A stretch of 64,000 nucleotides of DNA from Platanthera guangdongensis (lineage: Eukaryota > Streptophyta > Magnoliopsida > Asparagales > Orchidaceae): assembly GCA_039583875.1 (NCBI GenBank), contig CM077151.1, positions 122,703,047 to 122,767,046 on the forward strand. The letters are read 5' to 3'. A program made the translations under genes and the position numbers. Below, piece after piece: positions 53,509-64,000 of the stretch. Numbering within the stretch: the first letter of the stretch is position 1; every line of letters starts with the position of its first letter. Below the pieces are notes generated by a model. It was not told the DNA's origin. It made no database searches and saw only the letters and a program-made list of their open reading frames with translations.

Positions 53509-55418
53509 TGATGACTAGTTTTAGTCATCCTTTTTGGGGGTAATTTAGTATTCAAAATGCCTAATTTTATTTATATTTTATGATTGTTATTTCATGTTTT
53601 AATGTCTCTTTACAATATTTTAATTCCTAGTGTTATTAGAGTTTTGATATAAAAATCTATATAGTCTTATTATATGTATTATGTTATTATATATTATGTT
53701 ATGTTATGTATAATAATTATAGTTAATGATATGTCTTAATGTTTTAATTTTAATGTTGTAATGTGTTTATTATTATTGTGTTTTAATATCTTGTTTTAAC
53801 TTTGTTATTTTATGTAGACTAATCCATGATTGTATTGTCTTTTTTTTGTAGGATCATGGCCCAAATGCATGCAACATGGAGCAGCCCTTGTACGTAAATG
53901 CAACCATGCAGCCCAAGCTTCTCCTTCAAGTGAAACCCAAGCAGCCCGTCAACAACCATGCAGCCTACATGATGCAGCCCAACCACTTCAACATCCATGC
54001 AGCCCTCTTCATTGGAGCAGCCCACAAATTGCATGGCCGGCCTCTTCCCAACTTCAAGATGCAACCCACATTGGAGCAGCCCGTCCCCTTCAAGTGCAGC
54101 CCACTCTCTCCATTGTTTGGTCCATTTAAGGCCCATGCATGGCCGGCCACCTCATGCCCTCTCTCTCCCCTCCTCATTAATTTCCAAATGCATGAATCCC
54201 TCTACATGGCCGGCCACACTCTTTCCTCCTCTTTTATTTCTTGTTTTTATTATTCTACATTCAACACCTCTCTCTCTCTCTTTCTTTATTTCTTATTCAT
54301 TCCCCTTTTCTATTTTATATTTTCCAAATCATTCACTTAAAGTCCATGCATTGAACCCACCTCTTTCTCTCCACCTAATTAAATATCATGCATGAATTCT
54401 CTCCACCTCATTTAATGCCATGCATGCACTTCTCTCCTTACATGGCCGGCCACCCCCCTTGGCCTCCTCCTCTTCATTTCATTCTAGATCCTTCTCCATC
54501 TCCTATAAAAGCCACCCCATCCCTCAAGCCAAAGGGAGAAATTTTGGAGAAGTGAAGTTTCAAGTTGAATGTGAGTGTTGAGTTGGAGAGTGGAGAGTTC
54601 TTGTGAGTTGTTAGTTTCATTATTATATTAGTTTTCTTTTCCATTAGTGCAAGTTTCTTCATAGCATAATCTTGTCTTTTGCTAGTAATGAAAATGTTCC
54701 TCTCTTATCTTCTTTTGTCTTCCTTTTCAATCATGCGTAGCTAATTCTATTTAGCGTTCGATCGTGAGGATCCATAAAATGAGATGAGGGTTTCTTTTAT
54801 TTCATAGTCTTATTTTTGCTTAATTTTACTCGATCCTTCTTTGATCTTTATTTTGTCGACTCCGTATTTTCGGTATACGGTAGTAGGCTTGGGATCTCAT
54901 ATTTGAGTAGCCGAGAGGCTCATGAATGTGAAAGATCACTCAAAGAAGGAAGGAGTTGAACGTAACCCTAGAGATAGGATGACGTAAATCTTCCGGATTG
55001 GAGTCAAATCCAATAGTGCGGGTCACCTCGATAATGCGGCTTTAGACTTTTTCTTGACTTGAAAGAGATTTCGGTCAAAACGTCTATAAGTCAGGGGATT
55101 TAATTCTCTAGCGAGATTATTTCCTAATTTCGGATCCGTCACGGTCGAGTTGATTTGCAAATTTAAAACTATGCCCTTTCATCCCTCTCATTTCATTTTA
55201 TGGTGAATCTTCGATCGAATGATAGCTTTTTATTATAAGTTTTTCGTCTCGCAAGTTGTCTTTTGTTTTATTCTAAAACAAATTCTCAAATCCCATTAGT
55301 TTTCCCGTAGGATAATAGTTAGAGCGTGAGTAGAAGTAATTGACAGCCCCGTGTTTAAATACGACCTTGGTACTATGATTCGATAGGTACGCTTGCCTGT
55401 TCGGGTTTTGGCCCACCA
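53509..55418 (+). mobile_element. Element D 3' LTR
   Basis: 1910 bp, nearly identical to the 5' LTR. Main difference is an extra TTATG near 53705 plus scattered transitions. TATA box near 54505. Followed by target duplication GTTGG. Confidence 0.94.
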
Positions 55419-56964
55419 GTTGGTCTACTAACAAACATAACCCTGAGTCTCTCATCAACAAACATTCAACTCCAGGATACTGTTGTGCATGTTGATAAAA
55501 TCCATGTCATCCCTAGGTCAGGACAAGTTTCAAAGAATGCTAATGAAGAAGAGGTTGCTGAAGAAGATGAGGCAGATATGGCCGATACTGATGATGTAGC
55601 TGCAGTTAAAGTTATCCCTGATACAAACGTTAATTGTGAGCCTCCTAAAGCATTAGATACTTATCTTGATTGGTCAAGCCCAAAAAAGGATACTCAGTTT
55701 GAGGGGGAGCATAATCAGATGGATTTGACAAACTTGGACCAAGTTGTCAACAGATTGCTTGAGTCTGCACCCACTACAAGTAATACTCATTCCCTCTTAA
55801 TTAGTAGTGCAAGCACAACTTTAGCTAAGGAAATGGCTTCTTCTATAAATGTTGTAGTTAAAGGGGAGTCTTCATAGGTCCCTACACTAGATGATGTCCC
55901 TCCTCCATTAAGCCAACCACCCACTATTCAAATCTCTAATTAGTTACTCGTAAACCATATCAAAGCACTCCTGGATTCTTACACCACAACTCTCAAGGAG
56001 TATGTTGATCAATCACTTGTCGAGCTAAGGGATGAATTATTAACTGAAGACAATGAAAATAGAAAAGAAATCTCTCAGTTAAACAAACAGGTCATCACCT
56101 GGTTTGATATGGATGGAACAACTAGCATAAAGTAGAGCAGCCTCATGAAATCTTGGAAACAAGCCAAAACTTCTCTGCAGCAGACATAGGATATGTCAAG
56201 AATTATGTGAGTGCAACCGATGAGGTGATCAGTGGTGCAACAGATCATGTAAATCAGCATGTCACCAATGTTGTTGTCCACTCTCTTGAGCAGGCAATAC
56301 TTCTGAAAAATGAGCTGCTTGCTTACAATGAGAGAATATTTCAATCTATATCAAGCAAAAATGAAGCCAACACCACCTTACTGCAAAATACCATCGTTGA
56401 AGAAGGCAAAAAGATGGAGAGCAGCCATGCTAAGACAACATTGCTCATTGAAGATCAAGCCTTCAATGTAATTCAAGGCACTAGGGTGGCACTGCACCTA
56501 CCCCTCCTGGATAAAAAGAGGCCAGAGGACCTAGACTTCCCAGCAAAGCTAGAGTTGCACAGGATGCACAACTTGCTGCCAGAAGAAATAGGGAAGGAAA
56601 TTAAATGGAAGAAGAGTTCATGGTAAAGAGGAGAGCTAAGAACAAAGATGATCCAGATCATGAACAACTAAGTGATGCCTCTGAATCCATCATTATCAAT
56701 GCTTGGGTAAGCCATGGACAAATCATTAAGAATATTAATAGTGCACATCCTTCTGAGGAATGGATCAAGCATTTGCAAAGAAATTCCCTAAGGGAAAGAG
56801 TATTCAAAGAATATCTGGTAAGGAAGAGCAACTCTAAGAAAATCCCTCCCAGATATATGTTAAAGCCATTCCTTTACTTCAAACAGCAGGAGAACAAAGC
56901 TGAAAACTTGAAGAAGACTGCTGCTACCAAGGATGCTGATTCAATTTCATCAAAGAAGAGCTGA
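55419..56964 (+). pseudogene. S4 env-like ORF, piece 3 (C-terminal half)
   Basis: Resumes S4 after element D. 55485-55877 is acidic and low complexity (EEEVAEEDEADMADTDD) and contains TTTGAGGGGGAGC as S1 does. 56153-56626 is helical (NYVSATDEVISGATDHVNQHV, LLEN-type heptads). 56605-56964, in another frame, holds SESIIINAWVSHGQIIKNI and PFLYFKQQENKAE, matching S1 SRNIILTAWKAVNDK and FHYFERQ. Stops at 55875 and in 55930-56135 and a frameshift near 56605 show decay. No membrane segment seen. Confidence 0.75.
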
Positions 56965-57485
56965 TATGAGGCTGCAAGACTTAGGGTTCTTTAAATATTT
57001 AATCAATGTCTTGTAATGAATATCAACAGTGTAGCAATATCAAATCTCTATCAATGAAATTAATATGAGTTGGCCCTTACTATTTTGATGTGATAAATGT
57101 GCATGCAAATCTGATTTATATATCTGTGATTAATGAATATGTTGTTCTTTCATAGATATCCTATAATCACAAGTTTTTCATACTGTGTTTGGCTAAGACT
57201 CTCTAAATTAGTTAATGTTTAGGTATATCTTAATCATAATGTTTACCTTGTCAATGATTAATAAAGCTTTCATTGTTAATCATACTGTTATATAGTTAAT
57301 GATTGATAATTCACCAATACTATTGATTATTCAATCAGTGTTAAGCCATCTCATCTAGGGGGAGTTATCCTAAACTGGGATGGCTAGTTGTCATGATAAT
57401 GTCTCATTAGGTCTATCATGATTCTTTTTGTGTAAATGCACCTTAGCATGGATGGGTGTTCTGCCTTCTTCAAATAGGGGGATAT
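56965..57485 (+). other. S4 3' UTR with polypurine tract
   Basis: AT-rich, no gene. Contains CATCTCATCTAGGGGGAGTTA near 57350 (an extra purine tract) and ends AAATAGGGGGATATTG directly before the LTR. Confidence 0.75.
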
Positions 57486-59518
57486 TGTTGGGAATTGTGC
57501 CATACAATGTTCCTCAGGATTTGAAGAGGCATCATCAATCATGCTAAGGGGTATAATGTATTTGATGTGTGCTTAAGTTCCTGCAAGCAGGTTGTCCTTG
57601 TGTGGACAGGTGAACAAATAGAGTATGCTTGAAGTCAGATAATTTGACGAAGGCAAAAGCATTGAGACCTCTGAGATAGCTGAGACAACTGAGAAGAATG
57701 TCTCAGCATAACCGTTGAGACAAAGCCAACGAAAATTCTCCAAGTCCAGAAGCGTTGAGTGAAGCAGGTTCACTCAATGCTTCTAATGAAGAAGAAAGCA
57801 TTGAGTTAGTTTAGAAGAAACTGCTGAGGTAGGAGATAGTCTCAGCTGTGAAGAAGAAAGCGTTGAGACAGTTGAGAAGAAACTGCTGAGATAGAAGATA
57901 GTCTCTGCTATGAAGAAGAAACTGCTGAGACAGTTGAGAAGGAACCACTGAGACAATTCCAGCAAAAATTCTCTAAGTCTGGAAGCGTTGAGTGAAGTAG
58001 GTTCACTCAACTCTTATAATGAAGAGCCAAGTATTCATGCGTTGAGTGACTTAACATCACACAATCCTTAATGAGTTCTGGAATTTTTCTAAGTCTAGAA
58101 AGTGATGACCACTACTGACGTCACCAGAAGTCAACCAGTCAAAGTATTTCGTGCAGTTGTGGGAAAGCTACAGTACCACCAGATGACCACTGCTGACGTC
58201 AATATAAGTCAACAAAGTCAAAGTAGTTCATGCCATTGCTGGAAAGCTACAGTTGCGTCAGAAGCTATTATTTGTCCTTTTATGAGGGAGGTGACACTCA
58301 CCATCCTTGGCTGGGCCCACTCTCAAATTATGTCGTTGATTCAAATAAATAGATATAAAAAGCAGAGAGGAAAGGGGATTAGGGTTACAAAGAAAATACG
58401 GAAAAATTGAGGCGACTGGACTTCAACTTCTCCAAGATGCTTGAAAGCTAAGTCCAGCAGTGCAAGCCAGCAGACAGAGATAGATAGATAAAGCTTTTTC
58501 CAATTCAGCAAGTTTGTTCTTTGCAGAACAAGGTGGCTGATTCATCTAATCAGCAAGGAGAGATAACTCTGTGAAGGGCCATCAGCCTTCAATAACAGAT
58601 ATCTATTCTTCAGTGCAGCGAAGAAGCAGTTAGCTATAGAATAAGACTAATTCCTTCTACAACAAGAGAGTTGTAATGATATTTGCTCAGTCCAGCAAAG
58701 TGGACTCAGAGATTTATCTCTAAGTCAGTGTTTTAAATTTATTTAAACATCTTGATTAAATTACTGTAGGATTCAGATTGTCTTAATCTGAGCTGTAGGG
58801 CCTTTTGTGCCTGAGTTGTAGGTGACAAATTAGTCACTGAGGTAGGTTCCCTGCTGGGGTACTGAGGTAGGATCCAAGTGTGGATCGTAGAGTAGGGATG
58901 TCCTCCCAGCCTGAGTAGTAGGGACTTGTGCCTGAGGTAGATGACTAATTAGTCAATAAGTTGTTGGTGACAAGTGTGTCACTGAGTTGTAGGCCTTGAA
59001 GGAAGGTGAGTTGTAGGTACCTGGAAGGGTACTGAGCTGTAGGAGTGATGCAGCACTCTGAGAGTAGGGACTTGTGCCTGAAGTTGTAGTGCTGAAAAGC
59101 TTGAGCTGTAGGCCTTAGAGAAAAGACTATGGTAGGTGTTCTGTGGACCACTGAGCTGTAGGAGCACTACAGGGCTATGAGGTAGGAACCTTTGTGGTTC
59201 TGAGGAAGGGTTTTGAAGAGAACCTGAGTGTAAGACTGAGGCCCTGAGGTGTAAGATCTGAGTGGCATTTTGGATGAGTTTGTGCCTTGTCTAACATAAG
59301 TTAGAAAGGTGGGAGGGAAAGTGGATGTACCCAATTGAGGAACCACTATAAATATTTATATGCTTTGTCGTGTTGCTTGTTCTTTTCTTATATTGCAGGT
59401 ATTAAGGACAAGCTTTAGATCACTTAGTAAGAAAACAGCAAAAATACATAGGAAATTTCAAAGTCCTATTCACCGCCCCCATCTAAGTGAGTAGCTAACC
59501 TTAAGTTAATAACTTTCA
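57486..59518 (+). mobile_element. S4 3' LTR
   Basis: 2033 bp. U3 with GAGACAGTTGAGAAG/CTCAGC repeats and TTGAGTGAAGnAGGTTCACTCAA units (57745, 57985). TATAAAAA near 58354, hairpin string 58767-59266. Ends TAATAACTTTCA at 59518. Confidence 0.88.
58767..59266 (+). other. Hairpin-string leader, S4 3' LTR
   Basis: Same unit order as 34795-35316 with scattered changes. Some stems pair better here than in the 5' LTR, e.g. GTACCtggaagGGTAC and GGATCCaagtgtGGATC, where the 5' copy has mismatches. Useful for covariation tests. Confidence 0.82.
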
Positions 59519-60484
59519 CAAACAGGATTAAATCCCTGACCAACGAATCACTCAGGCTATCTCCTATACTCATGCTGAATCTATCCTGGTTGATACTCCT
59601 ACACAACATAGCAAAATGGAAATGGCCGAACCCAACTCCCCTCCTGAGTATTAAGGAAATAAACAATGGAAGGTACACAAAGGAAAGAAGCTTAGAAAGG
59701 GGAAGAAGTCACCACTTGCCTCGATTCAGTCGAAATCCGGCAACACAACTCTCCTGCCCACCGATTTGGCTGCAAGAATGCCTAAGCAAGAAAATCTGAA
59801 ACTTTTCGAGAGGAAAGACGGTCAAAAGTGCATATCTTAAACCCTAAAAATCTAAGAAATGGGAAAACTCATAGTAGAAACGTAGATCTTGGAGTGAGCT
59901 ATTCGAATCTACTCTCCGATGACGTTTTCGAGCACCAAAGCTCCTGAAATCGGTAGCTGAAAGCCTAAAAGTGTCCGCCCTTCTAGCACTTTCGCAAAAC
60001 AGGCAGGCAGTTTCGGGAATAAGATGATGAATAGGGTTACTTCTAATCGCAAGGCTATTTATAGAGACTAAACAATATAATATATTATTATTGTAATTAA
60101 ACGTCTAATTGACCAAAACTCGCTCTAACTCAGATTTTTACGAAAATCGCACCGCAGCTAAATACCGACACTACGAATCCAATGGTGAAGTCAAAATCGA
60201 AATATGATAAACCAAATTCAAGTAAACACTCCCCGGAGTTAGAATACAATAATGTCAAAAAGGCTCCGTCGTGTTCCAAAATGAACCCCGACTCGCAAGG
60301 GAATATAAAAACTCACAAGAAATTAGCCATGCTAATATTCTAAGTCAAAATCCTGGGTACAAATAAGCAAAAAAGCCTCGCTCCAACAACATCACATGTT
60401 AATCAAGTGTCAATTTAACGCCCTGGCATCAAATTACGTCACAAAGGGAATTTAAATAAAGCTCATAAAATCAGGGGCATTACA
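59519..60484 (-). mobile_element. Element E LTR, proximal part
   Basis: On the minus strand starts TGTAATGCCCCTGATTTTAT at 60484, next to the polypurine tract, and runs left until S4 interrupts it at 59519. A TATA box lies at 60056-60063. The rest of the LTR may be 31180-33507, beyond S4, or may be lost. The minus-strand text TTTTAGGGTTTAAGATATGC lies in the expected leader. The frame 59572-59799 is accidental. Confidence 0.75.
60056..60063 (-). promoter_or_regulatory. TATA box of element E LTR
   Basis: Minus-strand CTCTATAAATAGCC, about 425 bp into the LTR. Confidence 0.6.
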
Positions 60485-60500
60485 ACCACTCCCCCTAAAA
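60485..60500 (-). other. Element E polypurine tract
   Basis: Minus strand CTTTTAGGGGGAGTGGT directly precedes the LTR start TGTAATGCC, the usual chromovirus arrangement. Confidence 0.8.
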
Positions 60501-60594
60501 GAAAGTTTTGTCTCAAAACTTTACACATGAAAAGATTCCAATATGGAAGAAAAATAATCAAAGATTATAGAATCAAAATACATACCGAAAGAAA

Positions 60595-61166
60595 TTAGGA
60601 GAACAGATGAGAATGAGCCTCCATCATAGCTGACTCCAACTCCCAAGTCGCGCTTTCCACGTCTTGGTTCCGCCACAAAACTTTAACCAATGATATGGTC
60701 TTCCTTCGCAACACTCGATCTTGAGTATCCAAAATAAGAACAAGCATCTCGACATAAGAAAGATTAGGCGCCAACTGAGGCACATAATCAAGAACCTACC
60801 GGTATCTAAGGACACAATTCCGCAACTAGCTTACATGAAATACATCGTGCACACCAGGAAAACTAGTGGGCAAATCCAGTCTATAAGCTAACATTCCAAT
60901 ACGTTCAATAATCTCGAAGGGTCCCACATACCTAAGATCCAACTTATGGTCTTGCCAAACCTCTTGACACCAGACATCAGGGAAACTTTAAGAAACATCA
61001 TACCCCCAACATCAAATTCCAAATCAGTCCTTTGCCGATTGGCGTTCTTTTCATAACTCTCCCGAGCTATACGAATCTTTTCTCTAATATGCATTATGGA
61101 AGTAATTATTTCTTCTAAAGCTTCCGGACCCAACAACGGTCCTTCCCCAACCTCGGCCCAAAACAT
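60595..61166 (-). pseudogene. pol: Element E integrase C-terminus and chromodomain
   Basis: Minus-strand pieces 61166-60888 and 60783-60595. First: RESYEKNANRQRTDLEFDVG and FLKVSLMSGVKRFGK, the conserved integrase C-terminal GPY/F neighbourhood. Second: LSYVEMLVLILDTQDRVLRR and SLVKVLWRNQDVESATWELE, a Tekay/Del-type chromodomain end. Such domains are thought to guide integration to marked heterochromatin. A frameshift or stop between 60784 and 60888 splits them. Ends about 95 bp before the polypurine tract. Confidence 0.85.
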
Positions 61167-62107
61167 GGGAGTTCTACAACATCTTCCAACAATGCATCAA
61201 ACGTGGCCATCTGCAAGCTTTCTTGAAAAATGTTACTATAGTGCAAATTCCGTCAGTCTCAAACGCTTGTCCCATACTCCTCCGTGGTCCAAGATGTAAC
61301 ATCTTATCATGTCTTCCAAGATCTGATTAACTCTTTCTATTTGACCATTTGTCTTCAGATGATAAGCGGTGGAATACCTCAGATGAGTACCCAATCCTTG
61401 CTATAGGCTTTTCCAAAAATGAGACGTTAATTCGGAGTCTCGATCTGACACAATACTAGCAGGTACTCCATGTAACATGATAACCTCATCTAAGTATAAC
61501 TCTGCTATTTTCTTCATTGAGTAATCAATATTAAATGACACGAAGTGAGCACACCTCGTCAGTCTATCCACTCTAACCCATACAAAATAATGTCCTTTGG
61601 GTGATCTCGGCAAACCAGTAATGAATACCAAAGAGATACTCTTACACTTCAAATTTGGAATCTCTAACGGCGTCAACTTGCCACCAGGCCTTCCATGATT
61701 GACCTTAACTCGTTTACAAGTGAAGCACTCAGACACGAACTTGGAGATATCCTTCTTCATACCATAACACCAAACGATCTGCTTTAGATCTCTATACATC
61801 TTTGTTGAACCAGGTTAGTAGGAAACACTGGATCCATGCACCTCACTATATAGATTAACTTGAATATCCTCAATAGCGGGGATACAATATCTACCGCGGT
61901 ACTGCAAAGTACCCGCGCCATCAACAGTAAATTTAGTAACTCCCCTTTCTCAATTCTATTATAGAGGTGAAGTAAATCTGGATCATCCTTTTTATGTAGC
62001 CTTGTGAGTGTAATCCAAGAAGGCTCTAACACTTCTAAACAACTTGGCGAGTCGCTACTCCAAACTGATATATCCATTAACAAAAACTCTTCTGCCATGG
62101 ATTCCAC
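61167..62107 (-). pseudogene. pol: Element E integrase core
   Basis: Minus-strand pieces 62107-61784 and 61799-61401. Zinc-binding end: ISKFVSECFTCKRVKVNHGR. Core: ISLVFITGLPRSPKGHYFVW, where family members have Asp before FITGLP; here it is Val, so the first catalytic Asp is lost. SDRDSELTSHFW carries the second Asp. A stop precedes the Glu region; 61300-61400 continues in broken frames. Non-functional. Confidence 0.87.
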
Positions 62108-63290
62108 TGAAAGTTCAAAGATTTACGCGGTCTTTCTACTCAAGGCATTGACTTCCATATTATCTTTGCCAGGATGATATTGGATCTTGACATCGTAATA
62201 TGCGACATATTCTAACCATCTCCGCTGGCACAAATTCAACTCCTTCTGAGTGAAGACGTATTTCAAACTCTTATGATCCATATAAATCTTGCACAGCGAG
62301 CCAAATAACAGATATATCCATAGCTTCAGGGCATAAATCACAGCAGCACACTCTAAATCATGCATAGGGTAATTTCTTTCATGGATCTTTAACTATCTCG
62401 ACCCATATGCAATCACTTTTCCTTCTTGCATCAACACGCAACCAAGTCCAACATGTGATGCATCCACATAAACAACATATTCCAATCCTTCGGTAGGCAT
62501 GGTCAAAATTGGTACAGTACATAATCTCTTTTTCAACTCCTGAAAAGCCTCTTCGCACTCATCACTCCAAACAAAAGCTGCATTCTTCTGCATAAGCTTA
62601 TTCAGTGATGCAGATATTGTATAAAATCATTCCATAAAACTCCTATAATATCTTGACAACCCCAGGAAACTCCTTATCTCTTTGGGTGTGGTTGGTCTGT
62701 TCCAATCCATCACGACAAAAATCTTCTCTAGGTCGACATAAATTCCGTCCTTATTAACCACATGACCCAAGAAGGAAACCTGAGGAAGCCAAAACTCACA
62801 CTTGCTTAACTTTGCTAACAAATTTTGCTCCCTAAAGGAAGATAGAACCAAACACAGGTGCTGGGCATGCTCCTCAGAATTACTAGAATAAATTAGGATA
62901 TTATTTATAAACACGACCACAAAACGGTCCAAAACAAACTGGAACACTTTGTTCATCATGTCCATGAAGGAAGAGGGTGCATTTGTCAAACTAAAGGACA
63001 TCACCAAGAACTCAAAATGTCCATGCTGAGAACAGAAAATAGTCCATGGAATATCCGTCTCACAAATCCTCAACTGATGCTAGCCTGAATGAAGGTCAAT
63101 CTTCGAGAACAAAGTACTACCACACATCTGATCAAATAAATCATCTATTCGCGGTATAGGATACCTGTTCTTGATAGTTACCTTATTCACTTCCCTATAA
63201 CCAATGAACAGCCTCATGGCCTCATCCTTTTTTTTCAAAAACAACATGGGAGCACCCCAAGGCAAAGAACTCGGACTAATAAATCCACAC
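62108..63290 (-). pseudogene. pol: Element E reverse transcriptase-RNase H
   Basis: Minus-strand pieces 63265-63080 ([49 protein letters not shown]), 63073-62627 (GHFEFLVMSFSLTNAPSSFM, FLGHVVNKDGI, RSFLGLSRYYRSF), 62593-62393 and 62365-62123 (RNase H: VVYVDASHVGLG, MDHKSLKYVFTQKELN, RRWLE). The RT active site reads FINNIL (62900-62911) where active Gypsy enzymes have (F/Y)xDD, so both catalytic Asp are Asn. Stops separate the pieces. Confidence 0.92.
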
Positions 63291-64000
63291 TACAAAAACT
63301 CGTCCAGCTGGGTATGCAACACATCCAACTCACGAGGGACCATTCGGTATGGTGCCTTAGTAATAGGATGTGTACACAGCTCAAGATTTATTATAATCTC
63401 TATATCTCTCTCAGGTGGCAGACCAGGAAGGCTATCTGGAAAAACATCCAGAAACTTACGCAACACCGGAACCTCCTCGAAACATAACAAACTGTTAACA
63501 GTTCTGAAAAGAGAAACCAAATAAAGAAGGCCTCTAAAAGCTTCTGAGCTCATGCCACAGAAATAATTGGGGAATCCTGACACAGATAACCATAAACACT
63601 CCTGGGGTGACCGTTGTCCATCTTGAAGTACAAGTGGTTGACCTTCCACTGAATGACCGCATCATATCTGGACAACCAGTCCATGCCCAAGATAGAATCG
63701 AAGTCTTCCACGTCTATCACATTCAAATCAACAATAGCTAGGAAATCGCCTAAAAGAATCAGATAACCCAGGATACCCTAATCTGACACCACTGAGTCAC
63801 CAGGGGGAAACTTGACATAAAAAGAATCCCCAACCTGATCGAGAGTCAAATGATGGCGATCTACAAAGGCCCTAGCCACAAATGATTGGGTAGCACCAAA
63901 ATCGAGAAGAACGCTCTCCCAGTGGTTCTTTACCTTAAACTTCCCTATAAAGTAACATACATAACTAATCGAACAACATCAAAACTACAACTATGAGTTG
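63291..64000 (-). pseudogene. pol: Element E protease and linker to RT
   Basis: Minus strand. Protease active site reads VLLDFGATQSFVARAF (about 63860-63910), with Phe where Ser or Thr normally follows the catalytic Asp. An in-frame TAG near 63779 splits it. ILGMDWLSRYDAVIQ lies near 63655-63700. The linker has VLRKFLDVFPDSLPGLPPER and ends TQLDEFL then a stop at 63290. The sequence runs off the window toward gag. Confidence 0.85.

Larger units (their letters stand above)
46544..55418 (+). mobile_element. Element D: young Athila/Tat-like Gypsy with reduced ORF
   Basis: LTRs 46544-48448 (1905 bp) and 53509-55418 (1910 bp), TGATGACT to GGCCCACCA. They are flanked by a perfect 5-bp target duplication GTTGG (46539-46543 and 55419-55423). 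By eye the LTRs differ at about 22 substitutions and a few small indels, near 1.2%. Total 8875 bp, with primer site, one long ORF and polypurine tract all in place. It inserted into the S4 env-like gene. RT, RNase H and the integrase core are absent, so it would need proteins from another element. Confidence 0.95.
33508..59518 (+). mobile_element. S4 Sirevirus, host of two nested Gypsy elements
   Basis: LTRs 33508-35566 and 57486-59518 start TGTTGGGAATTGTGCC and end AACTTTCA. Flanks CTAAC and CAAAC differ at one of five bases, a plausible decayed target duplication. Without insertions C (6885 bp) and D (8875 bp) plus one duplication each, the element is about 10.2 kb. It has gag, a protease start, no integrase, RT or RNase H, and an env-like gene in three pieces. 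The first 150 bp of the two LTRs differ at roughly 10% by eye, so it is old. Confidence 0.85.

Noticed and set aside
1..64000. Host protein-coding, rRNA or tRNA genes
   Set aside because: None recognised; every sizeable open frame is a retroelement part, an antisense shadow or a repeat artefact.

Overview
This 64 kb window is plant repetitive DNA made almost entirely of LTR retrotransposons. No host gene, rRNA or tRNA gene is recognisable. The plant origin follows from the families present: Ty1/Copia elements of the Sirevirus (Maximus/SIRE1) type, with a UBN2-type gag, a tRNA-iMet-like primer site TGGTATCA(A/G)AGC, an extra env-position ORF after RNase H and repeated AGGGGGAG tracts; a Ty3/Gypsy chromovirus with a Tekay/Del-like chromodomain; and Athila/Tat-like Gypsy elements with the TGGCGCCGTTGCCGGGGA primer site. 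I cannot name the species.

Layout. (1) 34-24581: head-to-tail cluster of one Sirevirus family (S1) with four LTRs (34-1539, 7815-9428, 11298-13026, 22827-24581) and three internal regions. Copy A has gag fused to RT plus an env-like gene, the middle copy keeps only env-like sequence, and copy B has nearly complete gag-pol. Copy B is interrupted at 18323-22676 by a Gypsy LTR with a rearranged gag (G1). (2) 25420-27889: 3' end and LTR of a second Sirevirus family (S2), followed by an antisense LTR fragment (27935-28392). (3) 28393-31179: LTR and leader of a third family (S3). (4) 31180-33507: Gypsy LTR remnant, probably reversed. (5) 33508-59518: a fourth Sirevirus (S4) whose env-like gene is split by two Gypsy elements, C (38869-45753, minus strand, old) and D (46544-55418, plus strand, young, perfect TSD GTTGG). 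(6) 59519-64000: minus-strand chromovirus E (LTR, chromodomain, IN, RNase H, RT, PR), running off the window.

Nearly all coding regions are decayed by stops, frameshifts and lost catalytic residues. The exception is element D: an open 868-residue frame joining gag and protease to an integrase C-terminal tail, with RT, RNase H and the integrase core missing, between LTRs that differ by only about 1%.

The most unusual content is non-coding. The transcribed part of every Sirevirus LTR holds a string of about 8 to 20 small hairpins. The stems differ from unit to unit but the hairpins are joined by a near-constant linker, (C)TGAGnTGTAGG. Upstream of the TATA box, each family carries its own array of short palindromes (GTGTCGACAC in S1; TTGAGTGAA...TTCACTCAA in S2-S4). 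The first S1 units are spaced 21-22 bp. A second S1 array plus a TATA box lies directly before the env-like gene, suggesting an internal promoter. Gypsy LTRs in the same window carry related palindrome cores.
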